Shown here one piece after another: positions 16,589 through 28,400 of a DNA stretch of 64,000 nt. Under the pieces are notes generated by a model. That model saw only the letters and a list, made by a program, of their open reading frames with translations. It was not told the DNA's origin and did not search any database. Positions within the stretch are counted from its first letter, which is position 1, and the number at the start of each line of letters is the position of its first letter. The translations under genes and the position numbers were made by a program. The stretch comes from Pseudomonas kuykendallii. Its GTDB lineage: Bacteria; Pseudomonadota; Gammaproteobacteria; Pseudomonadales; Pseudomonadaceae. The stretch lies in NCBI RefSeq assembly GCF_900106975.1, contig NZ_FNNU01000001.1:244145-308144 (forward strand), given 5' to 3'.

Positions 16589-18019
16589 ATGCGCAACGAC
16601 CTTCCCGACCTGCGACCGGACCGTGCCGAGGGCACGCCGATCTACCTGCAGCTCTACGCACGCTTTCGCCGGGCCATCGCCCAGGGCCAGTTGCGCCCGG
16701 GCGACCGTGTGCCGGCGGTACGCGCGCTCGCCAGCGAGCTGAACCTGGCGCGGGGCACGGTGGAGGCCGCCTACCAGTTGCTGGTCAGCGAGGGCTACCT
16801 GATGCCGCGCGGCCCCGCCGGCACCGTGGTTTCGCCGCAGCTGGCGACCCACGCCTATTCCGCGGTCGCCCCGGAGGTCGTGCCGCAGACCAGCTTCCAC
16901 GCCGATGTCGGAAGCGCCGAACGCCCGCTGCAACTCGGCCTGCCGGCGCTCGACGCCTTCCCCCGCGCGCTGTGGACACGCCTGGCCGCGCGGCGCCTGC
17001 GCAGCCAGTCCGGCAACGACCTGGCCTACCCGAATGCCCGTGGCGACGCGGGCCTGCGCGAAGCGATCGCCGCCTATCTCGGGGTGTCCCGCGGCATCGC
17101 CTGCAGCGCGCAGCAGGTGTTCATCACCGCCGGCCACCGCGGCTCGCTGGACCTGATCTGCCGCACGCTGCTGGAACCCGGTGACGCCTGCTGGTTCGAG
17201 GACCCCGGCTACCCGCACGCGCGGCTGCTGCTCGAGGGCGCGGGCGCGCGGCTGGTGCCGTTGCCGGTGGATGGCGAAGGCCTGCGCGTGGATGTCGGCC
17301 TGCAACGCGCGGCGAACGCGCGCTTCGCCGTGGTCACGCCGTCGCACCAGAGCCCGCTCGGGGTTTCCCTGTCGCTGCCGCGGCGCCTGGCGCTGCTGGA
17401 CTGGGCCAACGCCGCCGGCGCCTGGGTCATCGAGGACGACTACGACAGCGAATACCGCTACCAGGGTCGCCCCCTGCCGGCGTTGAAGAGCCTCGACCGC
17501 CAGGGCCGCGTGCTCTATGCCGGCACCTTCAGCAAGGTGCTGTTCCCCGGCCTGCGCCTGGCCTACCTGGTGGTGCCGGAAAGCCAGGTCGCGCGTTTCG
17601 TGCGCAGCGCCGAAGTCTTCCAGCAGCATTGCCCGGCGCTGTCGCAGGCCACAGTGGCCGACTTCCTCACCCAGGGCCATTTCGCCCGTCATCTGCGCAG
17701 GATGCGCAACCTCTACGCGCTGCGCCGCGGCTACCTGACCGACGCGCTGCACGCCGCCTTCGGCGATCGCCTGCGCATCGACCTGCAGGCGGGCGGCATC
17801 CAGTTGCTCGCCCAGCTGGATGCCGGCGAGGACGACCGCGCGCTGGCCGAACGGATCAACGCCTGTGGCATCGGCGTCCATGCGCTGTCCAACTGGACGC
17901 TGCAGGAGCGCCATCCGCCGGGCCTGCTGATGGGCTTCACCAACCTCGCCAGCGCCGAACAGGCACGCGACGTGGTGGCGCGGATGAAGGCGGCGATGCA
18001 GTCACCCACGCTCCCGTAG
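16589..18019 (+). CDS. MocR/PdxR-type GntR regulator with aminotransferase domain
   Basis: A 476-residue transcription factor. Residues ~15-85 form a GntR winged helix (PIYLQLYARFRRAIAQGQLR, ALASELNLARGTVEAAYQLL). Residues ~110-470 form a fold-type I aminotransferase domain that binds PLP: AGHRGSLDLICRTLLEPGD, the Asp in VIEDDYDSEYRY and the PLP lysine in GTFSKVLFPGLRLAYL. MocR proteins usually regulate a divergent neighbour in response to PLP or amino compounds; here that neighbour is the azoreductase/CMD pair, across a 97-base region. Regulation of that pair is inferred from orientation only. Confidence 0.9.
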   Translation: MRNDLPDLRPDRAEGTPIYLQLYARFRRAIAQGQLRPGDRVPAVRALASELNLARGTVEAAYQLLVSEGYLMPRGPAGTVVSPQLATHAYSAVAPEVVPQTSFHADVGSAERPLQLGLPALDAFPRALWTRLAARRLRSQSGNDLAYPNARGDAGLREAIAAYLGVSRGIACSAQQVFITAGHRGSLDLICRTLLEPGDACWFEDPGYPHARLLLEGAGARLVPLPVDGEGLRVDVGLQRAANARFAVVTPSHQSPLGVSLSLPRRLALLDWANAAGAWVIEDDYDSEYRYQGRPLPALKSLDRQGRVLYAGTFSKVLFPGLRLAYLVVPESQVARFVRSAEVFQQHCPALSQATVADFLTQGHFARHLRRMRNLYALRRGYLTDALHAAFGDRLRIDLQAGGIQLLAQLDAGEDDRALAERINACGIGVHALSNWTLQERHPPGLLMGFTNLASAEQARDVVARMKAAMQSPTLP

Positions 18020-18084
18020 AACAACGTGGGGCGAATCGGTGCGCAACCGCAAGCGATCCCCTTCAAACGCCGAGGCGGTCGTAG

Positions 18085-18110
18085 GGTGGATCGCGCTTCA
18101 TCGATCCACC
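18085..18110. repeat. REP-like palindrome, GTAGGGTGGAT type
   Basis: GGTGGATCG and CGATCCACC form a perfect 9-bp stem with an 8-base loop, preceded by GTAG. It is a single short member of the repeat family that also occurs at 36472, in the array at 46611-47150 and at 63925. Confidence 0.75.
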
Positions 18111-18225
18111 GGACGGTGCGACGGTGGACGAAAAGAACGTCGGGAAGTGCCCGGCGCGTCCGGCGGATCGCTGCGCGGCCGCGAGCGGCGCCTCGCTAAT
18201 ACCGAGGCGGTTGCCACCCAAAACG

Positions 18226-18252
18226 AAAAAGCCCGCTCGAAAGCGGGCTTTT
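18226..18252. terminator. Rho-independent terminator, bidirectional, speA and mocR-type gene
   Basis: GCCCGCT pairs with AGCGGGC around a CGAA loop, flanked by A5 on the left and T4 on the right. So it has a T-tract on both strands. It lies 15 bases after the speA stop (minus strand) and could also stop transcripts from the MocR gene. Confidence 0.9.
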
Positions 18253-18267
18253 GCGCACATCGGGCGA

Positions 18268-20184
<1,917 letters not shown>

Positions 20185-20335
20185 TGTTCCCCCTCGGAAA
20201 TGGGCTGGGCCTGCCCGCTTTGCTCGGGGACAGGTTATGCATGGATAGTTACAAACGATCAGGTATCGACCGGCGGCCGACTACCGAAGTTTAGTTATTC
20301 GTCCCGGCGCACTGCCGGGCAGGATGGAGGGCGGC

Positions 20336-20707
20336 TCAGCCGCCGGACTTCTTGGCCTTGAAGCCGCGCTTGATCAGCTCGTCGATGAGCAACTGGACGT
20401 GATCGCCCTGGATCTCGATCACCCCGTCCTTCAACCCGCCGCCGCAGCCGCAGCGTTTCTTCAGCGCGCTGGCCAGTTCCTTGAGCGGCTCATCGGCCAG
20501 CGGCACCCCGGCGATGGTGGTCACCGTCTTGCCGCCGCGGCCCTTGGTTTCGCGGCGCACGCGGGCGATGCCGTCTCCGGCGGGAACGACGCTTTGCTTG
20601 CAGATGCAGGCCTCCACGGGCTGGCTGCAATCCGGGCAGTGCCGGCCGCTGTCGGTGGAGTACACCAGGCCGCCGAGGGCGGCCAATGACGAAGCTTTCT
20701 TGACCAC
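20336..20707 (-). CDS. SUI1/eIF1-like translation factor (YciH family)
   Basis: A 123-residue protein with a SUI1 fold in its C-terminal ~80 residues (KTVTTIAGVPL, LASALKKRCGCGGGLKDG, IEIQGDHVQLLIDELIKRGF). Bacterial YciH resembles eukaryotic eIF1 and affects initiation fidelity in vitro; its physiological role is not settled. The N-terminal segment has a CxxC-x5-C pattern (CPDCSQPVEACIC) that could bind a metal. I chose the GTG at 20707 (reading VVKKASSLAALGG) because the longer frame from 20857 encodes an Arg/Pro-rich stretch unlike the family and AGGAA sits just upstream of the GTG. It lies upstream of speA on the same strand. Confidence 0.88.
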   Translation of the reverse strand: MVKKASSLAALGGLVYSTDSGRHCPDCSQPVEACICKQSVVPAGDGIARVRRETKGRGGKTVTTIAGVPLADEPLKELASALKKRCGCGGGLKDGVIEIQGDHVQLLIDELIKRGFKAKKSGG

Positions 20708-20883
20708 CGGCTGTTCCTCGTAGGGGTCAGGATAGCGACAGGCTGCCGGCGAAAGACACGTGCGGGCAACCGCGAGGCCCCACTCAGGCAGGGGCAGCGC
20801 AGACCCACGCGGCGCGCGGGCGGGAAAGGCCGCGCAATTTAGCAGCAATGGGCGCAAATGCTAATAGGAAATTGCAGCCGGAT

Positions 20884-21411
20884 TCACCGGCCGCGGCACA
20901 GTTCGAAGGCTTCCAGCGAGTCAGGGCAGTAGGGTTTTTCGCGCAGTTCGACGAACACCTGCTGCTGGCTGATGAAGCGCGCCTCGATCACTTCCTCCGG
21001 CTGCAGGCGCAGCGCACCGTCCCACACGGCGGAAAACACCGCCGCCCAGATGCGGTTGTCGGGGTGATCGAAGAAGAACCGCCCGTGATCGCGCAACGCC
21101 ACGCCAGCCACGCCCAGCTCTTCCTCCAGCTCGCGCGCGGCGCCCTCGGCGTAGTCCTCGCCGGCCGCCAGCATGCCGCCCGCGGCGACATCCCAGTAGC
21201 CCGGATACAGCGCCTTGCTCAGGCTGCGGCGGTGCACGCAGAGGTCGCCGGCGGCGTTGAACAGCAGCACGAAGCAGGCCCGGCCGATCAGCCCGCGGGC
21301 GCGCAGCTCGGCGCGGGTCAGGCTACCGAGCAGGCGGTCCGACTCGTCGACCCAGGCCACCTGCTCGGCATCCGATGCCGCGCGATGCGCCTGCTCCGCG
21401 CTGAGCCACAT
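20884..21411 (-). CDS. NUDIX hydrolase (YfcD type)
   Basis: A 175-residue hydrolase of nucleoside-diphosphate-linked substrates. The NUDIX box is complete and exact: G at the start of GMLAAGEDYAEGAA, followed by RELEEELGV, fitting Gx5Ex7REUxEExGU. The N-terminal part (EQVAWVDESDRLLGSLTRAE and FVLLFNAAGDLCVHRRS) is typical of the YfcD/isopentenyl-isomerase-like branch; the substrate is unknown. The stop is 3 bases before the next minus-strand gene's stop region, and the ATG is at 21411. It is probably in one unit with the DUF2333 gene upstream, separated from it by 3 bases. Confidence 0.9.
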   Translation of the reverse strand: MWLSAEQAHRAASDAEQVAWVDESDRLLGSLTRAELRARGLIGRACFVLLFNAAGDLCVHRRSLSKALYPGYWDVAAGGMLAAGEDYAEGAARELEEELGVAGVALRDHGRFFFDHPDNRIWAAVFSAVWDGALRLQPEEVIEARFISQQQVFVELREKPYCPDSLEAFELCRGR

Positions 21412-21414
21412 CGA

Positions 21415-22473
21415 TCAGCCCTGCTCCAGCAAGTTGCGCAGATCGATCACCGCGGCGTTGGCGCGCGAGATGTAGTTGGCCATCACCAGCGAATGGTTGG
21501 CGAGAATCCCGTAGCCGCTGCCGTTCAGCACCATCGGGCTCCACAGCGGCTCCTGCGCGGCTTCCAGCTCGCGGATGATCTGCCGCACGCTGATGGTGGC
21601 GTTCTTCTTCGCCAGCACGTCGGCGAAATCCACCTCGATGGCGCGCAGCAGGTGCGACAATGCCCAGGCCTGGCCACGGGCCTCGTAGAACACGTTGTCG
21701 ATCTGCAGCCAGGGCGTCTCGACGGTTTCCTCGCTGACCTTCGGCACCTCGCCAGGACGCACTTCGGCGGGATTCACATCGGCGTTCAGGCGCACCCGGC
21801 CGACGCTGGCGGACAACCGCTGCGACAACGAGCCGAGCCGCGTGGCGACGTCGCCCATCCAGTTGTTCAGGTTGTCGGCGCGGGTATAGAACTGCGCATT
21901 GCCCTGGTTCGGGTCGGACAGCCGGGCCAGGTAGCGGTCCAGCGACTTGATGCCCTCGCGGTACTCGCTCTCGGAGGCCGGCAGCGCCCAGCTCCGGTTG
22001 TCGAAGTTGAAGCGCGGCTCGGCCTTCGCCAGGTCGCCATCCTCGGTGGATTGCGACTGCGAGCGGGCGAAATCCTTGCGCAGCGCGCGTGACAGGTCGC
22101 GGACCTGCACCAGCACGCCGTATTCCCAGCTCGGCATGTTGTCCAGCCAGAGGCCGGGCGGCAGCTTGTCGTTGGAGAGGTAGCCACCCGGCTTGTCGAG
22201 CAGCGTGCTGGCCACCTGCTTCAGGGTTTCCACCGTGGTGTAGCCGATCACCATCTGCCGCTGGGCACTCTGCGCCGCCGCCTGGGCATGCTGCTGCACG
22301 GGGAACAGCTCAGGCTCCCGGCTCCAGTACCAGCCGACCACCAGGGCCACCAGCAGGTAGATGACCAGCAATGCTCCCAGGCCGCGTACCAGCAGCCCAC
22401 CCGGCGCCGAGCGCTTGCCGGGGGTCTCTTCGCGTGGCGCGCTATCGCCGGTGCGTGTCTTCCAATCCAACAT
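21415..22473 (-). CDS. DUF2333 family membrane-anchored protein
   Basis: A 352-residue protein with a single membrane anchor around residues 27-52 (LLVRGLGALLVIYLLVALVV) and a large periplasmic C-terminal domain containing the conserved SVGRVRLNADVNPAE and QAWALSHLLRAIEVDFADVL stretches of DUF2333. The function is unknown. The start MLDWKTRTGD at 22473 is preceded by AAGGA 8 bases upstream, better than the in-frame ATG at 22500. It corresponds in position to PA4841 and is divergent from gcbA. The downstream NUDIX gene starts 3 bases after the stop. Confidence 0.85.
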   Translation of the reverse strand: MLDWKTRTGDSAPREETPGKRSAPGGLLVRGLGALLVIYLLVALVVGWYWSREPELFPVQQHAQAAAQSAQRQMVIGYTTVETLKQVASTLLDKPGGYLSNDKLPPGLWLDNMPSWEYGVLVQVRDLSRALRKDFARSQSQSTEDGDLAKAEPRFNFDNRSWALPASESEYREGIKSLDRYLARLSDPNQGNAQFYTRADNLNNWMGDVATRLGSLSQRLSASVGRVRLNADVNPAEVRPGEVPKVSEETVETPWLQIDNVFYEARGQAWALSHLLRAIEVDFADVLAKKNATISVRQIIRELEAAQEPLWSPMVLNGSGYGILANHSLVMANYISRANAAVIDLRNLLEQG

Positions 22474-22720
22474 GGCGTATTCCTTGCTGTTCGAATGCAT
22501 GTCTTCGACCGCAGCCTGTCTCCAGGGTTGCGCATCACGGACTCACTATAAGGCATCGTCGACGCATCGCCGGCTACGCCTTGAACCAGAGCGGTCGGCA
22601 GGCAGCCGGTCGGCGTAAAAATGTGGCGCCAGAGGATCGGCGGTGATGTAAGCGGAATGCAGAGAGTGGTAGCATCGAGCCATCACGCTGAACGGATACG
22701 TCAGCGCTAAAACCCTCAAG

Positions 22721-24343
22721 ATGTGGGCCATGAGCGAATACGAAGATCCCAACCGCGACCGACTGAAGAACCACTTCGCCCAACGCGTGATCCATCAGGC
22801 TCGCCAGGTGCTGGAAGTCTGGCAGCGCCTGCAGGCAAGCGAGTGGAACGCCGGCGACATGAGCGAACTGGTGGAAGCGAACACGCGTCTGCTGCGCTAC
22901 GCCGAACGCTTCGAGCAGGAGGAACACGCCCAGCTGGCGCGGCGCATCGCCACCAGCCTGGAAAGCGTCGAAGCCAATCGCGGCCGCCTGAACAGCCCGC
23001 TGATCAGCGAAATCCACCAGCTCATGCAGCGTCTCTCGCGCACCGGCCTGCGCCATGGCGACCTTGCCGAGTCCTTTCTTCCGCCGCTGCGCAAGCCGGT
23101 CTATCTGGGATTGCAGGACCAGGAACGTAGCGAACGCCTGGCCCAGCAGCTCGAATTCTTCGGCCTCGCGGCGCAGGCGCTGCACAGCGCCGCCGAGTTC
23201 CGCGCAGCGATGAGCGAACGCCACCCGGCCGCGATCGTCATGGAAGTGGACTTCGGCGGACGCGCCGCCGGCCTCGCCCTCGCCGAGGAATCGCAGCAGG
23301 GACTCGAGCAGAAAATCCCCGTGCTGTTCTTCAGCCACGACGAAACCGACGCCCCGACGCGCCTCGCCGCGGTGCGTGCCGGCGGTCAGGAGTTCTTTAC
23401 CGGTGCCATCGACGCCTCCAGCCTGCTGGAAAAGATCGAGATCCTCACCCGCACCGCGCACTACGAGCCCTACAGGGTGCTGGTGGTGGACGACTCGCGC
23501 GCCCAGGCGACGCACACCGAACGCGTGCTCAACAGCGCCGGCATCGTCACCCGCACCCTCACCGAGCCGATCAAGGCGATGGCCGAACTGGCCGAGTTCC
23601 AGCCCGACCTGATCATCCTCGACATGTACATGCCCGACTGCACCGGCACCGAGCTGGCCAAGGTGATCCGCCAGCACGAACGCTACGTCAGCGTGCCGAT
23701 CATCTACCTGTCCGCCGAGGACGATCTCGACAAGCAGCTCGACGCCATGAGCGAAGGCGGCGACGACTTCCTCACCAAACCGATCAAGCCGCGCCACCTG
23801 ATCGCCACGGTGCGCACCCGCGCTACCCGCGCGCGCAGCCTCAAGGCACGCATGGTCCGCGACAGCCTGACCGGCCTATACAACCACACACACACGCTGC
23901 AACTGCTCGAAGACGCCCGTGCCCGCGCCCGCCGCGACGGCAAGCCGCTGACCTTCGCGATGCTCGACATCGACCATTTCAAGAAGGTCAACGACACCTA
24001 CGGCCACCCCATGGGCGACCGCGTGATCAAGAGCCTCGCGCTGTTCCTCAAGCAGCGCCTGCGCAAGACCGACCACATCGGCCGCTACGGCGGCGAAGAG
24101 TTCGCCGTGGTCCTGCCGGACACCAACGCCGAGGCCGCCTTCAAGGTGCTCGACGACATCCGCCAGCGTTTCGCCGAAATCCGCTACCCGGCGCAACCGC
24201 AAGACCTTTCCTGCACCTTCAGCTGCGGCATCGCCGAGCTCAGCCCGGACATGGAAATCAAACGCCTCTCCAGCCAGGCCGACCAGGCGCTCTACATCGC
24301 CAAGAACGGCGGACGCAACCGCGCGGCGGTCTTCCAGGAATGA
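22721..24343 (+). CDS. gcbA: GcbA-type response regulator diguanylate cyclase
   Basis: Makes c-di-GMP from GTP. The 540-residue protein has a degenerate receiver-like region (~125-240), a canonical receiver domain (~248-365, VLVVDDSRAQATHTE, phosphoacceptor Asp301 in LIILDMYMPD, Lys in TKPIK) and a GGDEF domain (~375-538). The active site reads GGEEF (457-461), and the product-inhibition I-site RKTD (448-451) is present five residues upstream, so an active, feedback-inhibited cyclase is expected. In Pseudomonas GcbA promotes initial attachment and is linked to biofilm formation and dispersal. The start is ambiguous between ATG 22721 and ATG 22730; neither has a strong SD. Confidence 0.88.
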   Translation: MWAMSEYEDPNRDRLKNHFAQRVIHQARQVLEVWQRLQASEWNAGDMSELVEANTRLLRYAERFEQEEHAQLARRIATSLESVEANRGRLNSPLISEIHQLMQRLSRTGLRHGDLAESFLPPLRKPVYLGLQDQERSERLAQQLEFFGLAAQALHSAAEFRAAMSERHPAAIVMEVDFGGRAAGLALAEESQQGLEQKIPVLFFSHDETDAPTRLAAVRAGGQEFFTGAIDASSLLEKIEILTRTAHYEPYRVLVVDDSRAQATHTERVLNSAGIVTRTLTEPIKAMAELAEFQPDLIILDMYMPDCTGTELAKVIRQHERYVSVPIIYLSAEDDLDKQLDAMSEGGDDFLTKPIKPRHLIATVRTRATRARSLKARMVRDSLTGLYNHTHTLQLLEDARARARRDGKPLTFAMLDIDHFKKVNDTYGHPMGDRVIKSLALFLKQRLRKTDHIGRYGGEEFAVVLPDTNAEAAFKVLDDIRQRFAEIRYPAQPQDLSCTFSCGIAELSPDMEIKRLSSQADQALYIAKNGGRNRAAVFQE

Positions 24344-24433
24344 GTGCCGGGGCCGAGCGCCCCGGCTGTCATCAGGCTGAAACCGAACCGCAATAACCTT
24401 CGGGCTCCCCTCACGTCGTGTGTCGAGGTCCGG

Positions 24434-26404
24434 ATGCGCCTGAAGCTGCTCACCACCATCAATACCCTGCTGCTGATCACCGCCTGTCTCGCGCTGGGCG
24501 CCACGCTGTGGTGGTCGCAGCGCGCGCTGGAACGGCCCTATCAGCTGATGGAACGCTATCAGGCGCTGTCCCGGGAGTTTCGCGAGCGGGTGGCCGACAA
24601 CGTGCAGCGCTACCTCGCCAGCGGCGATGCGCTGCACCACGCCGACGCCAGTGGCGCGCTGGAAGACCTGAGTATCGCGCTGGGGGCGCTGCCCGAGGAT
24701 TTTGCCGAACGCCTGCGCCCCAGCCTCGACGAACTGCGCCAGTTCGCCGCCGGCGAATTGCTCGCCGCCGGCAAGCTCGCCGGCGATCCGCAGGGCCTGC
24801 TGCTGCAGGCGGAGCGCGAGATGAGCGGCGCGCTGGAGGCGCTATCGGCCTATGCCGCGCAAAGCGATGCCGACGCTGCCCACGATTACGCCGAGCCGCT
24901 GTTCGAGGCTTCGCACCATCTGCTGCGCCTGAGCCATGCACGCGGGCGCCTGGTCGACAGCTCGCGCGCGGAACTGGCCGAAGACGTCGAGCGCGAACTC
25001 GCCGCGCTCGGCGCCCAGGCGAAACGCATCGACGCGCTGCCGCTGCTCGGTGTCGCCGCGCAGGAGGAGTCCGCCGGCTCGAGCTTCGCCGCGCTGATGG
25101 GGCTGGACGCCGAGGCCGGCCAGGCGCCAGCGGAAGACCGCGGCATCGCACTCAAGCGCGAACTCACCGGCCTGCTGCAGCGCTACCCGGCAGAACTCGG
25201 GCGCACCCGCGCCCTGATCCAGCGCCGTGGCGAACTGGCCGCCGAAACCCAGGAGAAGGTCCTCGCCCTGCAGAACGCCCTCGCCACGCTCGAACCGGTG
25301 GTGCGCGGCGAACACGCGCGCATCCAGTTCGAGGTACGCCTGATCCAGGGTCTGATGATCGGCCTGATCCTACTCATCGCGCTGGTGGTCGACCGCATCC
25401 AGCGCCACCTGACCCGCGCACTCGGCCGGCTGGTGGAGGCACTTTCGTCCTGGGCCGGTGGCGATTTCGGCGAACCCATCGCGCTGCGCACCCGGACCCG
25501 GACCCGCGAGTTGCGCGACATCGAGGAGTCGCTGAACCGCCTGCGCAGCTATCTGGTGAACCTCGTCGGCACCATCCGCGAGCACGCCCAGCAGGTCGCC
25601 GGCAGCAGCCACGCGCTGGCCGAACTGAGCAGCGGCCTGCACAGCGGCGCCGAGCGCCAAGTGGGCGACACCGCGCAGATCCGCGATGCGCTCGGGGAGC
25701 TGGAGTCCACCATCCAGCGCGTCGCCGTCGACGCCAGCCAGGCCGCCGGGGCCAGCCGCGCCGCCGGCGAGGCGGTGGAACTGGGCCAGCGGGTGATCCT
25801 CGACAGCCTCGCCGGCATGCACGGGCTGGTCGGCGAAGTGCAGGGCAATGCGCTGGCCATCGAACGGCTGGCCGAGGAAACCGCCACCATCGGCAAGGTG
25901 CTCACGGTGATCCGCGGCATCGCCGAGCAGACCAACCTGCTGGCGCTTAACGCCGCCATCGAGGCCGCCCGCGCCGGTGAACTGGGCCGTGGCTTCGCGG
26001 TGGTCGCCGAGGAAGTACGCTCGCTGGCCCAGCGCACCGCCGGCGCCACCGAGGAAATCCAGCAACTGATCGGCAACCTCCAGCGCGCCGCGCGGCAGTC
26101 GGTGGACACCATGCGCGTGCAGGTGGAACACGCCGAAACCACCGCGCAGCAGGCGGCCGCCGCCGATGGCGCACTGGATCAGGTGGTCGCCTCGATTCGC
26201 GGTATCGCCGGCATGGCCGAACGCATCGCCGACGCCACCGCGCAACAGAGCGGCGCGGTCAGCGAAATCCGCAATCACAGCGAGCGCATCCACCACCTTG
26301 GTGGCAGCAACCTGGAACGCATCGGCGCCGGCCGCAACCAGGGCGAACGCCTGCAGACGCTCGGCAGCCAGCTGAACACCGCGGTTCAGGCGTTTCGCGT
26401 GTGA
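24434..26404 (+). CDS. ctpL: Methyl-accepting chemotaxis protein, CtpL-like
   Basis: A transmembrane chemoreceptor of 656 residues. TM1 is at about 5-25 ([19 protein letters not shown]). A long helical periplasmic sensor runs to about 305, TM2 is [18 protein letters not shown], then a HAMP region and a signalling hairpin whose tip reads [19 protein letters not shown]. By position it corresponds to CtpL, described in P. aeruginosa as a phosphate-starvation chemoreceptor; ligand identity here is inferred. The ATG at 24434 has GAGG 6 bases upstream; the ORF extends upstream to 24344 without SD. It follows gcbA directly, linking c-di-GMP output and taxis. Confidence 0.85.
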   Translation: MRLKLLTTINTLLLITACLALGATLWWSQRALERPYQLMERYQALSREFRERVADNVQRYLASGDALHHADASGALEDLSIALGALPEDFAERLRPSLDELRQFAAGELLAAGKLAGDPQGLLLQAEREMSGALEALSAYAAQSDADAAHDYAEPLFEASHHLLRLSHARGRLVDSSRAELAEDVERELAALGAQAKRIDALPLLGVAAQEESAGSSFAALMGLDAEAGQAPAEDRGIALKRELTGLLQRYPAELGRTRALIQRRGELAAETQEKVLALQNALATLEPVVRGEHARIQFEVRLIQGLMIGLILLIALVVDRIQRHLTRALGRLVEALSSWAGGDFGEPIALRTRTRTRELRDIEESLNRLRSYLVNLVGTIREHAQQVAGSSHALAELSSGLHSGAERQVGDTAQIRDALGELESTIQRVAVDASQAAGASRAAGEAVELGQRVILDSLAGMHGLVGEVQGNALAIERLAEETATIGKVLTVIRGIAEQTNLLALNAAIEAARAGELGRGFAVVAEEVRSLAQRTAGATEEIQQLIGNLQRAARQSVDTMRVQVEHAETTAQQAAAADGALDQVVASIRGIAGMAERIADATAQQSGAVSEIRNHSERIHHLGGSNLERIGAGRNQGERLQTLGSQLNTAVQAFRV

Positions 26405-26511
26405 CGACCAGGGTTCACGCGCCACGAGCTCCCCCCGCCGCGCTTGACCTGGCCCCTGCACGCACCGGCCCCCTCGGCTATCATGCGCGCTTCCGATTTC
26501 GCGAGACCGCC

Positions 26512-28278
26512 ATGCGCCGCCTGCTGCCTGTCCTGCTGTTGCTGATCGCCCTGCCGGCCGCCGCCGGGCTTTTCGACAAGCGTCCGAGCGCCGAACTGGG
26601 CGCCCCGCTGAACAACAGCAGCGACTTCCTGCCCGTGCGCGAAGCCTTCCGCCTGGACCTGATCGGCAGCGATGCCGGCACGATCAAGCTGCGCTTCACC
26701 AACGCGCCCGGCTACTACCTCTACCGCCATCGCTTCGCCTTCCGCAGCGAGCCGGCGGACATCGCCCTCGGCCAGCCGCAACTGCCGGCCGGCGAGCACA
26801 AGACCGACGAGTTCTTCGGCGACGTCGAGGTGTACCACGAGGGCCTGGACATCGACCTGCCGGTCGACAACCCCGACAAGCGCCCCTTCACCCTGCTGGT
26901 GACCTATCAGGGCTGCGCCGACAAGGGCCTGTGCTATCCGCCGGAAACCCAGCGTTTCACCTTCGGCGATGCACCGGCCGCCAGCACTGCGATCACGCCC
27001 GCCGCACGCGGCTGGAAATGGAGCGAACTGGCGCTGTTCTTCCTCGCCGGGCTCGGCCTGACCTTCACTCCCTGCGTGTTGCCGATGCTGCCGATCCTCT
27101 CCGGCGTAGTGCTGCGCGGGCGCATCGGCGGCTGGCGCAGCCTGAGCCTGTCGCTGGCCTATGTGATGTCGATGGCCGTCTGCTTCGCCGTGCTCGGCGC
27201 GCTGATGGGCGTGTTCGGTGCCAGCCTCAACCTGCAGGCGCGGTTGCAGTCGCCCTTCGTGCTGGTGCCGTTCGCCGCCTTCTTCGCGGCCTTCGCCCTG
27301 GCCATGTTCGGCGTCTACGAGTTGCGCCTGCCGCGCCTGATCAGCGAACCGCTGAACCGCCTCGCCGACGACACCCGCGGCGGCTCGCTGTGGGGCGCGG
27401 CGCTGCTTGGCGTGCTTTCCAGCCTGTTGGTCAGCCCCTGCGTATCGGCGCCGCTGGCCGGCGCGCTGCTCTATATCAGTAGCAGTGGCGACGCGCTGGG
27501 CGGCGGCCTGAAGCTGTTCGCCCTCGGCGTCGGCATGGGTGCGCCGCTGGTGCTGTTCGCCGTCGGCGGCGGCAGCCTGCTGCCGAAATCCGGCGACTGG
27601 ATGATCGGCGTGCGCAATGCCTTCGGCGTGCTCCTGCTGGCGGTATCGGTATGGATGCTCGAGCGCGTGCTGCCCGGCGCGCTGTCGCTGGCGCTCTGGG
27701 GGCTGCTCGCCGCCGGCGTGGCGCTGTGGCTCGGCGCCCTCGAATTCGTGCCGAAAACCCAGCGCCAGCGCCTGGCGCAACTCGTCGGTCTGGCACTGCT
27801 GGTCTACGCGGCGAGCGCCTGGGTCGGCGCGCTGCAGGGCGAAAGCGACCCGCTGCGCCCGCTCGGCCGCGGCCAGCTGGCGGCCGGCGTGAACGCCGCG
27901 CCCGACGCCGGCCAATGGACGACCCTGAGCAGCCCCGCCGAACTGGGCGCCGCCCTGGCCGCCGCGAAAGCCGCCGGCCAGCCGCTGCTGCTCGACTGGT
28001 ACGCCGACTGGTGCATCAGCTGCAAGGTGATCGAACGCGAGGTGTTCAGCGCCCCGGCGGTGACCGCCCAGCTCGGCGGGTTTCGCCTGATCCGCTTCGA
28101 CATGACCGCCAGCACGCCGGAGCAACGCGCGCTGCTGGATCGCTACCAGCTGTTCGGCCCGCCGGCGATCCTGTTCTTCGATGCAAAAGGCACCGAATCG
28201 GCCGCGCTGCGGGTGGTCGGCGAGATCGACGCCGAGGCGTTCGCCGCCCGCGTTTCCCAGGCCCGCGCGGCGCGCTGA
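26512..28278 (+). CDS. dsbD: Thiol:disulfide interchange protein DsbD (DipZ)
   Basis: Passes electrons from cytoplasmic thioredoxin across the inner membrane to periplasmic DsbC, cytochrome-c maturation proteins and others. The 588 residues have the expected order: signal peptide (MRRLLPVLLLLIALPAAA), N-terminal immunoglobulin-like domain with the cysteine pair in GCADKGLCYP, eight-segment membrane domain with FTPCVLPMLPI and the partner cysteine in SPCVSAPLAGA, and a C-terminal thioredoxin-like domain with CxxC in DWYADWCISCKVIE. The ATG at 26512 starts the signal peptide; the ORF extends upstream without merit. It lies between ctpL and aroQ as in P. aeruginosa. Confidence 0.95.
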   Translation: MRRLLPVLLLLIALPAAAGLFDKRPSAELGAPLNNSSDFLPVREAFRLDLIGSDAGTIKLRFTNAPGYYLYRHRFAFRSEPADIALGQPQLPAGEHKTDEFFGDVEVYHEGLDIDLPVDNPDKRPFTLLVTYQGCADKGLCYPPETQRFTFGDAPAASTAITPAARGWKWSELALFFLAGLGLTFTPCVLPMLPILSGVVLRGRIGGWRSLSLSLAYVMSMAVCFAVLGALMGVFGASLNLQARLQSPFVLVPFAAFFAAFALAMFGVYELRLPRLISEPLNRLADDTRGGSLWGAALLGVLSSLLVSPCVSAPLAGALLYISSSGDALGGGLKLFALGVGMGAPLVLFAVGGGSLLPKSGDWMIGVRNAFGVLLLAVSVWMLERVLPGALSLALWGLLAAGVALWLGALEFVPKTQRQRLAQLVGLALLVYAASAWVGALQGESDPLRPLGRGQLAAGVNAAPDAGQWTTLSSPAELGAALAAAKAAGQPLLLDWYADWCISCKVIEREVFSAPAVTAQLGGFRLIRFDMTASTPEQRALLDRYQLFGPPAILFFDAKGTESAALRVVGEIDAEAFAARVSQARAAR

Positions 28279-28400
28279 GCGACATTTGGGAAAACGCAGG
28301 CGAACGCCGGACATCGTGCGGCCATTTGCCGGTTTCTGGACAGACTTCTAGGCTTTCGGCATAGTCCGCGGGCATCCGCAGGCTCAACTAGGATATTTGC

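Noticed and set aside
15449..17914. An 821-codon open frame on the minus strand reaching across the MocR gene
   Set aside because: Only the last 143 codons (CMD-family protein) are real; the rest is antisense to the azoreductase and MocR genes.
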